Of a DNA stretch of 64,000 nt, positions 26,541-35,170 are shown piece after piece (position 1 is the stretch's first letter; each line of letters begins with the position of its first letter). Under the pieces are notes generated by a model. It was not told the origin of the DNA and made no database searches. It worked only from the letters and a program-made list of their open reading frames with translations. Made by a program: the position numbers and the translations under genes. The stretch comes from Streptomyces sp. MBT65 (GTDB lineage: Bacteria; Actinomycetota; Actinomycetes; Streptomycetales; Streptomycetaceae): contig NZ_JAENRY010000007.1 in the NCBI RefSeq assembly GCF_016612545.1, forward strand, positions 29,205 to 93,204. Reading direction: 5' to 3'.

Positions 26541-26746
26541 GCGGGCGCCCGGAGTCCGAGCGCTCCGACTGGACCGACCTCGATCTGCTGACCCGCGACG
26601 AGGCGTACGGTCGCCTCCAGGAGGAGATCGGCGTCACCGCACGCCGTCTGGCCGAACTCGGCGCGGACGACCACGCTGAGCGTGAACTCCTCGACACCCG
26701 GCTGCGCGCTCTTCGCGAGGCCGCCGAGGACCTGAATGTCCGCTGA
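26537..26746 (+). CDS. Small acidic helical protein coupled to amidohydrolase
   Basis: 69-residue protein starting inside the amidohydrolase stop codon (ATGA, 26537-26540). It is rich in Glu/Leu/Arg with heptad-like spacing (RLQEEIGVTARRLAEL, LDTRLRALREAAEDL), suggesting a helical hairpin or short coiled coil. I do not recognise the family. The strict coupling suggests an accessory subunit or chaperone for the amidohydrolase. Confidence 0.75.
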   Translation: MSGRPESERSDWTDLDLLTRDEAYGRLQEEIGVTARRLAELGADDHAERELLDTRLRALREAAEDLNVR

Positions 26747-26762
26747 GACAACGGGAGTTGGC

Positions 26763-27575
26763 ATGGGGCGTGTGGAAGGCAAGGTCGCACTCGTCACGGG
26801 AGCGGCCCGCGGTCAGGGCCGCTCGCATGCGGTGCGGCTGGCGGAGGAGGGAGCCGATGTCGTCGTCACGGACGTGTGCCACGACATCAGCGACGAGCTG
26901 CCCTATCCGCTGGCGTCCAAGGAACAGCTCGAGGAAACCGCCGAGTTGGTGCGGGCGACCGGCCGCCGGTGTGTCGCCGTGCAGGCCGATGTGCGCTCGG
27001 TCGTGGAGATGCGGGCCGCCGTCGACGCGGCGCGCGAGGAGTTCGGCCGGCTCGACACCCTCGTCGCCAACGCGGGTGTGATGAGCATCGGCGCCGCCTG
27101 GGAGATCTCCGAGGAGGCCTGGGACGTCGTCATGGACGTCAACCTCAAGGGCCCCTGGAACGCGGTGCGGGCCGCGATCCCCTGGATGATCGAGGCCGGA
27201 CAGGGCGGCTCCGTCATCATCACCAGCTCGGCCGCCGGCATCCGCGGCCATGTGCCGTACGCCCACTACGTGGCCAGCAAGCACGGCGTGGTCGGGCTGA
27301 TGAAGGCGCTGTCCAACGAACTCGCCCCGCACCGCATCCGGGTGAACACCGTGCACCCCACCGGGGTCAGCGACACCGGCATCACCGTCGGCGTCCCGAT
27401 CGAGGAACTCGCCGCGCGGGAACCGCTGTTCGCGCTGGCCGCGATGAACCCCCTCGCCCCGTACGTCGAGCCGCGGGACGTGTCGAACGCCGTGCTGTTC
27501 CTCGCGTCGGACGAGGCGCGCTATGTCACCGGCCTCCAGTTCACCGTCGACGCGGGCTCGACGAACAAGCCGTAG
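26763..27575 (+). CDS. Mycofactocin-coupled SDR family oxidoreductase (second copy)
   Basis: 270-residue SDR with TGAARGQGRSHA, the diagnostic insert VTDVCHDISDELPYPLASKEQ, NAGV, catalytic YVASK, and the C-terminal FTVDAGSTNKP. It belongs to the same insert-bearing group as the 24350 gene but is clearly diverged from it. ATG 26763 follows GGGAGTTG. It sits between the small helical protein and the ferredoxin in a rightward operon, probably oxidising a P450-generated alcohol. Confidence 0.9.
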   Translation: MGRVEGKVALVTGAARGQGRSHAVRLAEEGADVVVTDVCHDISDELPYPLASKEQLEETAELVRATGRRCVAVQADVRSVVEMRAAVDAAREEFGRLDTLVANAGVMSIGAAWEISEEAWDVVMDVNLKGPWNAVRAAIPWMIEAGQGGSVIITSSAAGIRGHVPYAHYVASKHGVVGLMKALSNELAPHRIRVNTVHPTGVSDTGITVGVPIEELAAREPLFALAAMNPLAPYVEPRDVSNAVLFLASDEARYVTGLQFTVDAGSTNKP

Positions 27576-27592
27576 AACGAACGGAGTTGTGG

Positions 27593-27784
27593 ATGAAGAT
27601 CACGATCGACTCCTCGCTGTGCTCCGGGCACGCGAGGTGTGCGGCGGCGGCGCCGGAGGTGTTCCGGCTCGACGACGACGGCTATGCGCTGCCCTACGAC
27701 GGCGAGTTGCCGCCGGAGCTCGAACAGGCCGCCAGGGACGGGGAGTTGGCCTGCCCGGAGCGGGCCATCACCGTCGAGCGCTGA
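27593..27784 (+). CDS. P450-type [3Fe-4S] ferredoxin
   Basis: 63-residue ferredoxin with LCSGHARC and a distal ACPERA. The three cluster cysteines are Cys10, Cys16 and Cys54, and His13 occupies the place of the fourth cysteine. This CxxHxxC...C form is common in actinobacterial ferredoxins that deliver electrons to P450s. Two P450s (6963, 15802) are the likely partners. It ends at the base of a perfect terminator hairpin. Confidence 0.95.
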   Translation: MKITIDSSLCSGHARCAAAAPEVFRLDDDGYALPYDGELPPELEQAARDGELACPERAITVER

Positions 27785-27829
27785 CACGACAGGAGCCCCA
27801 CGGCCGTAGACCGTGGGGCTCCTGTCGTG
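27785..27829. terminator. Bidirectional 19-bp hairpin terminator
   Basis: CACGACAGGAGCCCCACGG (27785-27803) pairs perfectly with 27811-27829 across a 7-base loop. It fills the gap between the ferredoxin stop and the convergent dioxygenase stop, so it can terminate both. Confidence 0.92.
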
Positions 27830-27838
27830 CTGTTCGGG

Positions 27839-28711
27839 TCAGCCGGCGGGCTGCGGCGGCGGGGTGAAGTGGTGGCCCCAGAACGCGCCGTCGGTGATCT
27901 CGTAGACGGGTACCGGCTCCGGCACCTTCAGGCCGTCCCAGCCGAACTCGACGGCGTAGTTCTCCGGCGACCACACATAGAACGACACCATGCGGTCGTT
28001 GGTGTGCTTGCCCAGCGAGTGCATCATCGGGACGTTCAGCTTCGCGGCCCGGTCGAGGGCACGCCCCACGTCGTCCAGCGTCCTGCCCTCGACCATGAAG
28101 TGCAGCAGCCGCCCGGGACCCGGCGCCGGAGTGACGCCCAGGGTGTGGTGGCGGGGGTTGCAGCCCATGAACCAGGTCGTACCGCCCGGCGAGCGCATCG
28201 TGTTGCGCTCGATGAAGCCGAGGACGTTCACGTAGAAGTCGAAGGTCCCGCGCGCGTCCTCGGCCGAGAGGATGGCGTGCCCGAAACCCATGTCACCGGT
28301 CAGGAACTCCGAGACCAGGGGAGTCTGCACCGGGACGTGGTCGAGGATCGCGCCGTAGAACAGCTCGACCGGGTTGCCGCCCGGGTCGTTGAACTTGACG
28401 AAGCCGGTGACCCTGCGTTCCGCGGCCTCGTCCTCGGTGCCGGCGGTCACCTTGATGCCGGTCTTCTCGACGTCGGCGACCAGACGGGCCAACTCCCGTT
28501 CGTCGATGACCTCGAAGCCCAGGGCGGTCATCCCGCTCTGCGAACCGGGGGAGACCACGATACGGGCCGGATAGTCGTCCATCCGGTAGTACAGGGATTC
28601 CGGGTCGCCGCCCTCAACTGGCATCAGGCCGAGGAAATCCGCCCCGAACACCTTCCATTTCTCGATGTCGCTGGACTCCAGCCGTACATACCCGAGTGAG
28701 CGCACACCCAT
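27839..28711 (-). CDS. Extradiol ring-cleavage dioxygenase (BphC/HsaC-like, type I)
   Basis: 290-residue two-domain VOC dioxygenase that cleaves catechols next to the hydroxyls with Fe(II). The C-terminal catalytic domain has GFGHAIL (His145), LLHFMVE (His204) and YAVEFGW (Glu255), the 2-His-1-carboxylate iron ligands. HTNDRMVSFYVWSP holds further conserved active-site residues. The length matches BphC/HsaC. It is divergent from the matching C-C hydrolase at 28880, a standard meta-cleavage arrangement. The catechol substrate is unknown. Confidence 0.94.
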   Translation of the reverse strand: MGVRSLGYVRLESSDIEKWKVFGADFLGLMPVEGGDPESLYYRMDDYPARIVVSPGSQSGMTALGFEVIDERELARLVADVEKTGIKVTAGTEDEAAERRVTGFVKFNDPGGNPVELFYGAILDHVPVQTPLVSEFLTGDMGFGHAILSAEDARGTFDFYVNVLGFIERNTMRSPGGTTWFMGCNPRHHTLGVTPAPGPGRLLHFMVEGRTLDDVGRALDRAAKLNVPMMHSLGKHTNDRMVSFYVWSPENYAVEFGWDGLKVPEPVPVYEITDGAFWGHHFTPPPQPAG

Positions 28712-28879
28712 CAGGGTCTCCCATCACCGTCGTCAAGTCCTGGCAGCCCGACGCTAATCAGCGGGGCGGACCGGGGGACGCCCACGTCCCACTGATCGGG
28801 AAGAGCGCGACACCCGCTCGGGGCGCGGTGGCACGGTGACTGTCGCCCGTCACCCCGCGACCGGAGGCCACGCACCGCC

Positions 28880-29740
28880 ATGACACTCACCGCTGAGGAC
28901 ACCCTGCGCGAACTGCACACCGACGAGGGCACGTTGCGCTACCACGAGGTGGGCGACGGGCCGCCGCTGCTCCTGTTGCACGGTTCCGGTCCCGGCGTGA
29001 CCGGCTGGCGCAACTACCGGGGAAATCTCCCCGTGTTCGCGAAGCACTTCCGCTGTCTCGCCCTGGAATTCCCGGGGTTCGGGGTCAGCGACCCCACCGA
29101 CGAGAACCCGATGATGGCGGCCCCGAAGGCGGTGCTGCGTTTCCTCGACGGCCTCGGCCTGGAGCGCGTCGACGTCATCGGGAACTCCATGGGCGGCTTC
29201 GTCGCCGCCGGACTCGCCGTCGCCCACAAGGACTTGTTCCGCAGGGTCGTCACCATCGGCGGCGTGGGCCGCAACATCCTCTCGCCGGGCCCCAGCGAAG
29301 GCCTCAACCTGCTGGTCGAGTTCGCCGAGAACCCGACCCGCGAGAACCTCGTCCAGTGGCTCCGGTCGATGGTCCACGACCCGGCCCTCCTTACCGAGCA
29401 ACTCATCGAGGAGCGGTGGGTGACCGCCACCGAGCCCGCGACCCTGGAGGCCTCCCGGCGGATCTACGGCCGGCAGGCCATGGCCGCCATGCAGGCCGCG
29501 CAGGCCCACTCCGACCAGCCCATCTGGGCCGCCCTCCACAAGATCACCGCGCCCACACTGCTGACCTGGGGCCGCGACGACCGGGTCACACCGTTGGAGA
29601 GCGCGCTGATCCCGATGCGTACGATTCCCAAAGCGGAACTGCATGTGCTGCCCGACTGCGGCCACTGGGCCATGATCGAGCAGAAGGAGGCCTGGGAGAG
29701 CGTGGTCCTGGCCTTCCTGACCCGCCCCGAGGCGTCCTGA
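28880..29740 (+). CDS. Meta-cleavage product (C-C bond) hydrolase, BphD/HsaD-like
   Basis: 286-residue alpha/beta hydrolase. HGSGPGVTGWRNYR forms the oxyanion region, GNSMGG contains nucleophile Ser103, GRDDRVTPLE the acid Asp (231-240), and DCGHWAM the His262. These are the hallmarks of hydrolases that split the vinylogous 1,5-diketone made by extradiol dioxygenases, releasing a 2-hydroxypentadienoate-type acid and a carboxylic acid. Located opposite the dioxygenase and followed by a TetR gene. Confidence 0.94.
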   Translation: MTLTAEDTLRELHTDEGTLRYHEVGDGPPLLLLHGSGPGVTGWRNYRGNLPVFAKHFRCLALEFPGFGVSDPTDENPMMAAPKAVLRFLDGLGLERVDVIGNSMGGFVAAGLAVAHKDLFRRVVTIGGVGRNILSPGPSEGLNLLVEFAENPTRENLVQWLRSMVHDPALLTEQLIEERWVTATEPATLEASRRIYGRQAMAAMQAAQAHSDQPIWAALHKITAPTLLTWGRDDRVTPLESALIPMRTIPKAELHVLPDCGHWAMIEQKEAWESVVLAFLTRPEAS

Positions 29741-29764
29741 GCGTCGGCGGGAGCACCGGACGAC

Positions 29765-30385
29765 ATGGGGGACGACGTGGCGAGACCCGCTGAGGGACGG
29801 CAACCGGCGGCCCCGATGTCGAGCGGCCAGGCCGCCCGCCGGGTCCGCATCCTCCGCGCCGCCTCCGAACTCGGCGCCCGCGAGGGCCTGGCCAGCGTGC
29901 AGATGCACGACGTGGCCAAGGAGGCCGGCGTCGCCATCGCCACCGTGTACCGCTACTTCCCGTCCAAGCCGTATCTGTTCATGGCGGTCCTGGAGTGGCA
30001 CATCGAGCAGTTCGTCGGTGGTCACGCGACCGTCGCCGAGGAGGGCACGGACGCCGCCGCCGAGATCGCGGAGCTGCTCATCACGCTCAGCGTGAAGCTG
30101 CTGGACAGCCCCCTGCTGGCCTCGGCGGTGGCGCTGTCGTCGTTCACCGAGTACACGAGTGTCGTCCCGGCCCGCACGGACCTCGTCGACAGCGCCCTGG
30201 GACAGGCCATCCTGCGGCTGCTCGGCGGCGGCGTCCGCGAGGCCTCGGAGACCGACCGCAGCAGGGCTCGCCTGCTCATCTACGGCTGGTGGGGGCTGTT
30301 CGTGGCCATGCTCACCGAGGAGCTGTCCACCGCGGAGGCGGAGACGAACATGCGCCTGGCCGCACGGCTGCTGCTCACGCCGTAG
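29765..30385 (+). CDS. TetR family transcriptional regulator
   Basis: 206-residue TetR protein. The HTH is near residues 25-70 (VAKEAGVAIATVYRYFPSK) and the remainder is a helical ligand-binding domain. It starts 24 bases after the hydrolase stop in the same direction, so it is probably in the same unit. It likely regulates the meta-cleavage genes in response to a ring-derived intermediate. It has a ~20-residue unconserved N-terminal leader. Confidence 0.88.
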   Translation: MGDDVARPAEGRQPAAPMSSGQAARRVRILRAASELGAREGLASVQMHDVAKEAGVAIATVYRYFPSKPYLFMAVLEWHIEQFVGGHATVAEEGTDAAAEIAELLITLSVKLLDSPLLASAVALSSFTEYTSVVPARTDLVDSALGQAILRLLGGGVREASETDRSRARLLIYGWWGLFVAMLTEELSTAEAETNMRLAARLLLTP

Positions 30386-30574
30386 CCGCGGGGATCGCCG
30401 GAGTCGCCGCAGTCGCAGGGATCGCCGTGGTCGTCGCGTAAATGTGAAGCAATTCTTACGTCCCCCGGGCCGCGGGGTCATTTCCCGTTTTCCGTGGGTA
30501 GCTTGGTTCCCGTCGGCGGCAGCCCGTTCCTCTTGTCGCCGATTCCCAGCGGAATCAAGAACAGGAAGTTCGGC

Positions 30575-31015
30575 ATGCGGAAAATCGGTTTTGTCGGTGT
30601 GGCTCTCGTTGCCCTTTCCTTCACGCTCACGGCGTGCGGTGGGTCCGACAACAGCGACTCCACCTCGAAGGCGGCGCCCTCCATGTCGGCCACGAAGGCG
30701 GCAATGAAGTCGGCCGACCGGACGGGAATGTTCGCGGGGCTCAACGGCAAGAAGGTGACCGGCTCCGCGCAGGTGAGCGGCATGGACGTCACGCTCTCCG
30801 GCTTCACGTCCGACGAGGGCCCGGACCTGCATGTCTACCTCACGAACGGCACGGATGAAGCCGCCGTGTCCGCGGGCAAGCAGCTCGGTGCCGTCAAGTT
30901 CGACAAGGCGTCCCAGATGTTCGCGCTCAACGGCGCGGACGCGGCCGGATACACCACCGTGGTCATCCACTGCGACAAGGCGAAGGCGGTATTCGGCGCC
31001 GCGAAACTGTCATGA
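30575..31015 (+). CDS. DM13-domain lipoprotein
   Basis: 146-residue secreted lipoprotein. The N-terminal signal ends in the lipobox LTAC with Cys21, followed by a Ser/Thr/Ala-rich linker and a DM13 domain (GPDLHVYLT, LGAVKFDKASQMF, YTTVVIHCDKAKAVFG) holding the conserved Cys133. DM13 domains are predicted to participate in electron transfer outside the membrane. It overlaps the DoxX-like gene by ATGA, so the two products probably act together. Base composition here is visibly less G/C-rich than the flanking catabolic genes. Confidence 0.9.
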   Translation: MRKIGFVGVALVALSFTLTACGGSDNSDSTSKAAPSMSATKAAMKSADRTGMFAGLNGKKVTGSAQVSGMDVTLSGFTSDEGPDLHVYLTNGTDEAAVSAGKQLGAVKFDKASQMFALNGADAAGYTTVVIHCDKAKAVFGAAKLS

Positions 31016-31521
31016 AGTCGTTCCCTTCGCGCCCGACTCTGATCGCGGCGGTCCTCGCCGGCGCGATCAGAGTCACCCTCGGTGTCCTGTGGCTCCATGA
31101 AGGAACGCTCAAATACCGGGCGCATTTCGGGGCGGCTGACATCCTGTTGGTGGCGAACAGTGCGAAGTCGAACAGCAGGGTTCCGGGCTACTTCAAGAGT
31201 TTCGCGGATTTCGCACTCGCGGGTTGGCCGCATTTCTTCGGCTTCGCGATGCCCCTTCTGGAGACGGCCCTTGGAGTCGTCCTTGTCCTGGGGGTGTTCA
31301 CTTTGCCCGCGTCTTTCATGTCGGCATTCACCTTGCTGACGTACTGGAGCGCGGATCAGTTGATCACCGAATATCCGATCATGGTCGCCCTCTCGACGGT
31401 GGTCATCGCCTGGCCGCTCCTGGCCTCGCATTTCTCCGTGACGACTCTCGCGGAAAGGGCGGTGGGCCGAAGGCGCCCGGACCTGGTGGTGTTCCGGGAG
31501 CCGTTCCGGCGCTGGCTCTGA
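31012..31521 (+). CDS. DoxX-family membrane protein
   Basis: 169-residue protein with four hydrophobic helices (near residues 8-28, 68-95, 97-118 and 122-142), as in DoxX/DoxD-like proteins. VTLGVLWLHEGTLKYR in the first helix is typical. Translationally coupled to the DM13 lipoprotein, which suggests a small membrane redox or thiol module. Its 3' end is 4 bases from the convergent flavoprotein gene. Confidence 0.85.
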   Translation: MKSFPSRPTLIAAVLAGAIRVTLGVLWLHEGTLKYRAHFGAADILLVANSAKSNSRVPGYFKSFADFALAGWPHFFGFAMPLLETALGVVLVLGVFTLPASFMSAFTLLTYWSADQLITEYPIMVALSTVVIAWPLLASHFSVTTLAERAVGRRRPDLVVFREPFRRWL

Positions 31522-31525
31522 CCGG

Positions 31526-33133
31526 TCAGTCCGTGCCGCTCGCGATGTCGAGCACCGCGAGGTACGAGAAGGCGACACTCGAGCCGACGGGAGCCCCCGC
31601 GCCCGGGTACACGCGTCCCGTCATCGCGGCCGCGGTGTTGCCCGCCGCGTAGAGCCCCTCGATCGGCGCGCCGTCCGGGCGCAGCACCCGTGCGTGCTCG
31701 TCGATCTTCAGGCCGCCCTTGGTGCCGATGTCGGCCGGAAGAATGGTCGCGACGTAGTACGGCGGGGTGTCGAGCGGGGGCAGCAGCGGGTTGGGCCACT
31801 CGTCCGTGGCCGGCGGTGCCGGGTAGTTCAGCACGGGCAGGGCGGGGAAACCCAGGACGTACTGAGCCATCTGGTCCCAGGGTGTCTCGCCACGATGGAA
31901 CTTCTCGTCGACACCGGTCCGCGCGTAGCCGTTGAACTCCTCGATGGTCGCGTGCAGGGCTTTCAGCGGTACGTCGATCAGCTGCGCCAACTCCTCAAGG
32001 GTGTCGGCCCTCTTCAGCGCACCCGACTCGAACCACTCGGGGCGGACCGGCTGGTCGTAGGGGCCGCCGAAGCCGTCCCGGTCGAGCTGGCGTTGGTCGA
32101 TGATCCAGTGGGCGGGGATGTGCGAGACGCCTGTGGTGGCGTGCAGGCGGACGATCTCGCGGCCCGCCTGGTCGTAGGGGCGGGTCTCGTTGACGAAGCG
32201 TTCGCCCGCCGCGTTGACCCAGATGCCACCCCGGGTGCCCGTGTGGAAGAGAGGGAGGCCGTCGGGCCACACGAGTCCGGGCGTGAACCAGGCCGCGTCG
32301 AGCAGATCGGTTGCGGCACCGACCGCGATGCCGGCCTGGAGCGCGTCGCCCGTGTTGCCCGGGGCGCCGTGGGTCCACTCGCTGCCGCGCTCCGGAACCG
32401 GCTGGTACTTCTCGCGCAGCTCGCGGTTGCGCTCGAAACCGCCGGCCGCGAGGATCACCCCGCCCGTGGCGCGGAACGTGACCTGTTCGCCGTCGCTCAC
32501 CGCCTCCACACCGACGACCCTGCCGTCCTCGACGACGAGGCCCTCCAAGGCGGTGTCGAGGCGGAGCGAGCCGTGGCCCGTCTCCAGGAACGCCGCCAAC
32601 GTCCTGCCGATCAGAGCGCGGCCACCGCTGAGGACCGGGCCTTCGTCATCGCCCCACCGCTGGGTCGGCAGACAGGCGCGGACCAGCCGGGCATGTTCCC
32701 CCAGTTCGGCGACGGTGACCTGCGGCGGAAAGACGGTGTGCCCCGTCGGGGACGAGCCGGTGACCGACGGATAGTAGTCCGGCACCGGGAGATGAACGAA
32801 CGACCGGAACCACGGATTCTTCTCCAGCTCGTCGATCAACTCCACGCCGGCCCGCAGATAGGCGTCCTGGAGCGGCTCGCGTGACGCGTCGTCGACGGTG
32901 CTGCGCAGATAGGTCCTCGCGTCCTCGACACTGTCGTCGAGTCCGGCCCGCCGCATGGGCGCGGAACCGGGATACCACAGACCGGAACCGGAGTAGGCGG
33001 TGGTGCCGCCCACGCGGTCCGTCTTCTCGATGACGAGCGTCCGCAGCCCGCGTGACGCTGCCAGATAGGCACCGACCAGACCCCCGCCCGACCCGACCAC
33101 GATCACGTCGTAGACGTCCTCGTTGCTGGTCAT
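31526..33133 (-). CDS. FAD-dependent 3-ketosteroid delta-1-dehydrogenase-like protein
   Basis: 535-residue flavoprotein of the FrdA/KstD family. The dinucleotide fold is VVGSGGGLVGAY (residues 12-23). RVGGTTAYSGSGLW and the C-terminal ADIGTKGGL, GLYAAGNTAAAMTGRVYPGAG follow the KstD layout, and a Tyr pair in PYYVAT sits where KstD has a catalytic tyrosine. ATG 33133 has a GAGGAGG site; longer starts add an unconserved tail. It likely introduces a ring double bond next to a ketone. It shares a divergent promoter with the hydratase/dehydrogenase/aldolase operon, so it is probably co-regulated. A 3-oxo-steroid is one possible substrate, not proven. Confidence 0.85.
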   Translation of the reverse strand: MTSNEDVYDVIVVGSGGGLVGAYLAASRGLRTLVIEKTDRVGGTTAYSGSGLWYPGSAPMRRAGLDDSVEDARTYLRSTVDDASREPLQDAYLRAGVELIDELEKNPWFRSFVHLPVPDYYPSVTGSSPTGHTVFPPQVTVAELGEHARLVRACLPTQRWGDDEGPVLSGGRALIGRTLAAFLETGHGSLRLDTALEGLVVEDGRVVGVEAVSDGEQVTFRATGGVILAAGGFERNRELREKYQPVPERGSEWTHGAPGNTGDALQAGIAVGAATDLLDAAWFTPGLVWPDGLPLFHTGTRGGIWVNAAGERFVNETRPYDQAGREIVRLHATTGVSHIPAHWIIDQRQLDRDGFGGPYDQPVRPEWFESGALKRADTLEELAQLIDVPLKALHATIEEFNGYARTGVDEKFHRGETPWDQMAQYVLGFPALPVLNYPAPPATDEWPNPLLPPLDTPPYYVATILPADIGTKGGLKIDEHARVLRPDGAPIEGLYAAGNTAAAMTGRVYPGAGAPVGSSVAFSYLAVLDIASGTD

Positions 33134-33249
33134 CCTGACCTCCTCAGGTGTGCTGACGTTTCTCGACGGCCGAGCGCGGCTCAACGCCACAACCTCTCGC
33201 AATGTGCGGGCGACGGTATCGAGCCAACTCCCGGGTTCCGACCGGTCAT

Positions 33250-33307
33250 CTCGCTCAGCGAGACCGTTTGTCCACACCCGGATCCAGTCCCGCTGAGCGG
33301 AACGCGC
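33250..33307. promoter_or_regulatory. Two YCGCTNAGCGR palindromes in divergent promoter
   Basis: TCGCTCAGCGA (33251-33261, followed by GACCG) and CCGCTGAGCGG (33290-33300, followed by AACGC) lie in the 232-base gap between the KstD-like gene and the hydratase. The same palindrome recurs at 61178-61195 and 62360-62377 in other divergent promoters, so it is a candidate shared operator. Confidence 0.6.
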
Positions 33308-33365
33308 GGGACCGTGATCGGGCGCCGATGCCCAGGCTGGAGGCCATCACGAGGTGAGGATGCGA

Positions 33366-34223
33366 ATGACAGACGTTGGGGAACCGAGGACGGCGACGGA
33401 CCGTGAGGCTACGGTGGCCGAGGCGGTCCTGCGACTGACGAGCGCGGCCCGTGACCGCCAACCGTGCGCCCCCGTACGGGACTTGCTCGGTGCCACCGAC
33501 ATCGGCCTCGCCTACGCCGTCCAACAGCGCATCGTGGCCGACCGGATCGCCGCCGGCGCGCGGGTCGTCGGCCGCAAGATCGGACTGACCTCCGAGTCCG
33601 TGCAGCGCCAAGTGGGCGTCGACCGGCCCGACTTCGGGGTGCTCCTCGCCGACATGGACGTCACTGCGCTGCCTGCCGTGCCGAGCGAACGGCTGCTGCA
33701 GCCCAGGGTCGAGGCGGAGATCGCGTTCGTCCTCGCCGCCGACCTCGACGACGGCGAACTGGACGTCGAGCGGGTGCGGTCCGCCGTGGCGTACGCCGTC
33801 GCCGCGTTGGAGATCGTGGACAGCCGGGTCGCCGACTGGGACATCGCGATCACCGACACCGTCGCCGACAACGCGTCCAGCGGGCTGTTCGTACTCGGCG
33901 GCGAGCGGGTCGAGTTGAAGGCCTTCGAACCCCGGGACGTCACCATGCGGCTGTACGCCGACGGGAAGCTCGCCTCGGAGGGCGACGGCACGGCCTGCCT
34001 CGGTGACCCGCTCGCCGCGCTGCTGTGGCTGGCGCGCACCGCCCGGGAGTTCGGCGACCCGCTGCGGGCCGGTCAGGTCGTGCTCTCCGGAGCGCTGGGT
34101 CCGCTCGTCCCCACCCCGCCGGGCGTCACCGTACGGGCCGAGATGTCGGGCCTCGGCACGGTGACCGCGACGTTCTCGGCCAACGAACCCGACTCATCGG
34201 ACTCTTCGAAGGAACAGGGATGA
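33366..34223 (+). CDS. 2-keto-4-pentenoate hydratase (2-hydroxydienoate hydratase)
   Basis: 285-residue hydratase of the MhpD/BphH/HsaE family. [18 protein letters not shown], and the metal-site acidic residues in [11 protein letters not shown] and ALEIVDSR are visible. It hydrates the 2-hydroxydienoate released by the C-C hydrolase to a 4-hydroxy-2-oxo acid. I prefer ATG 33366 because GTGAGG lies 6 bases upstream. The stop overlaps the next start by ATGA. Confidence 0.93.
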   Translation: MTDVGEPRTATDREATVAEAVLRLTSAARDRQPCAPVRDLLGATDIGLAYAVQQRIVADRIAAGARVVGRKIGLTSESVQRQVGVDRPDFGVLLADMDVTALPAVPSERLLQPRVEAEIAFVLAADLDDGELDVERVRSAVAYAVAALEIVDSRVADWDIAITDTVADNASSGLFVLGGERVELKAFEPRDVTMRLYADGKLASEGDGTACLGDPLAALLWLARTAREFGDPLRAGQVVLSGALGPLVPTPPGVTVRAEMSGLGTVTATFSANEPDSSDSSKEQG

Positions 34224-35170
34224 CGAAGACCAAGGTGGCCATCATCGGTTCCGGCAATATCGGGACCGACCTGATGATCAAGGTGCTGCGGCTGTCCGAC
34301 ACCCTGGAGATGGCCGCGATGGTGGGCATCGACCCGGAGTCGGACGGCCTCGCCCGCGCCGCGCGCCTGAAGGTGCCCATCACGCACGAGGGCGTGGACG
34401 GGCTGATCCGGATGGACGGCTTCGACGACATCGGGATCGTCTTCGACGCCACCTCCGCGAAGGCGCACGTCGAGAACGCCAAGCGCCTCGCCCCGTACGG
34501 CAAACGGCTCGTCGACCTCACCCCGGCGGCCATCGGTCCGTACGTCGTGCCGCCGGTGAACCTCGACGAGCACCTCGCGGGCGATGCCGACAACCTCAAC
34601 ATGGTCACCTGCGGCGGCCAGGCCACCATCCCGATCGTGCACGCGGTCAGCCGGATCACACCGGTGCCGTACGCCGAGATCGTCGCCTCGATCGCCTCGA
34701 AGTCGGCGGGACCCGGAACCCGCGCCAACATCGACGAGTTCACCGAGACGACCTCCGCCGCGATCGAGAAGGTGGGCGGTGCCCGGCGCGGCAAGGCGAT
34801 CATCGTGCTGAATCCGGCCGAGCCACCGCTGATCATGCGGGACACCGTGTACTGCCTGATCGGCGACGCGGACCAGGAGCAGGTGCGGGCCTCCGTGGAG
34901 GGCATGGTGGACGCGGTCGCCGAGTACGTGCCCGGCTACCGGCTCAAGCAGCAGGTGCAGTTCACGCCGATCCCCGCCGGTGATCCGGTGCACACGCTCT
35001 TCACCGGCGATGCCTCCGAGGTCACCACCAAGGTGTCCGTGTTCCTCGAAGTCGAGGGCGCCGCCCACTACTTGCCCGCCTACGCGGGCAACCTCGACAT
35101 CATGACCTCGGCCGCCCTGCGGGTCGCCGAGCGCATCGCCCAGCGCTTCTCCACCGAGGTGGCCCGATGA
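34220..35170 (+). CDS. Acetaldehyde/propanal dehydrogenase (acylating)
   Basis: 316-residue NAD-dependent acylating aldehyde dehydrogenase of the MhpF/BphJ/HsaG family. [12 protein letters not shown] is the nucleotide fold and [11 protein letters not shown] contains catalytic Cys131. It oxidises the aldehyde channelled from the adjacent aldolase directly to acetyl- or propionyl-CoA. Coupled by ATGA overlaps to the genes on both sides, which fits the stoichiometric aldolase-dehydrogenase complex. Confidence 0.96.
   Translation: MTKTKVAIIGSGNIGTDLMIKVLRLSDTLEMAAMVGIDPESDGLARAARLKVPITHEGVDGLIRMDGFDDIGIVFDATSAKAHVENAKRLAPYGKRLVDLTPAAIGPYVVPPVNLDEHLAGDADNLNMVTCGGQATIPIVHAVSRITPVPYAEIVASIASKSAGPGTRANIDEFTETTSAAIEKVGGARRGKAIIVLNPAEPPLIMRDTVYCLIGDADQEQVRASVEGMVDAVAEYVPGYRLKQQVQFTPIPAGDPVHTLFTGDASEVTTKVSVFLEVEGAAHYLPAYAGNLDIMTSAALRVAERIAQRFSTEVAR

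Noticed and set aside
27785..27829. Perfect hairpin considered as an attenuator or small RNA
   Set aside because: It sits exactly between two convergent stop codons, the usual place for a bidirectional terminator.
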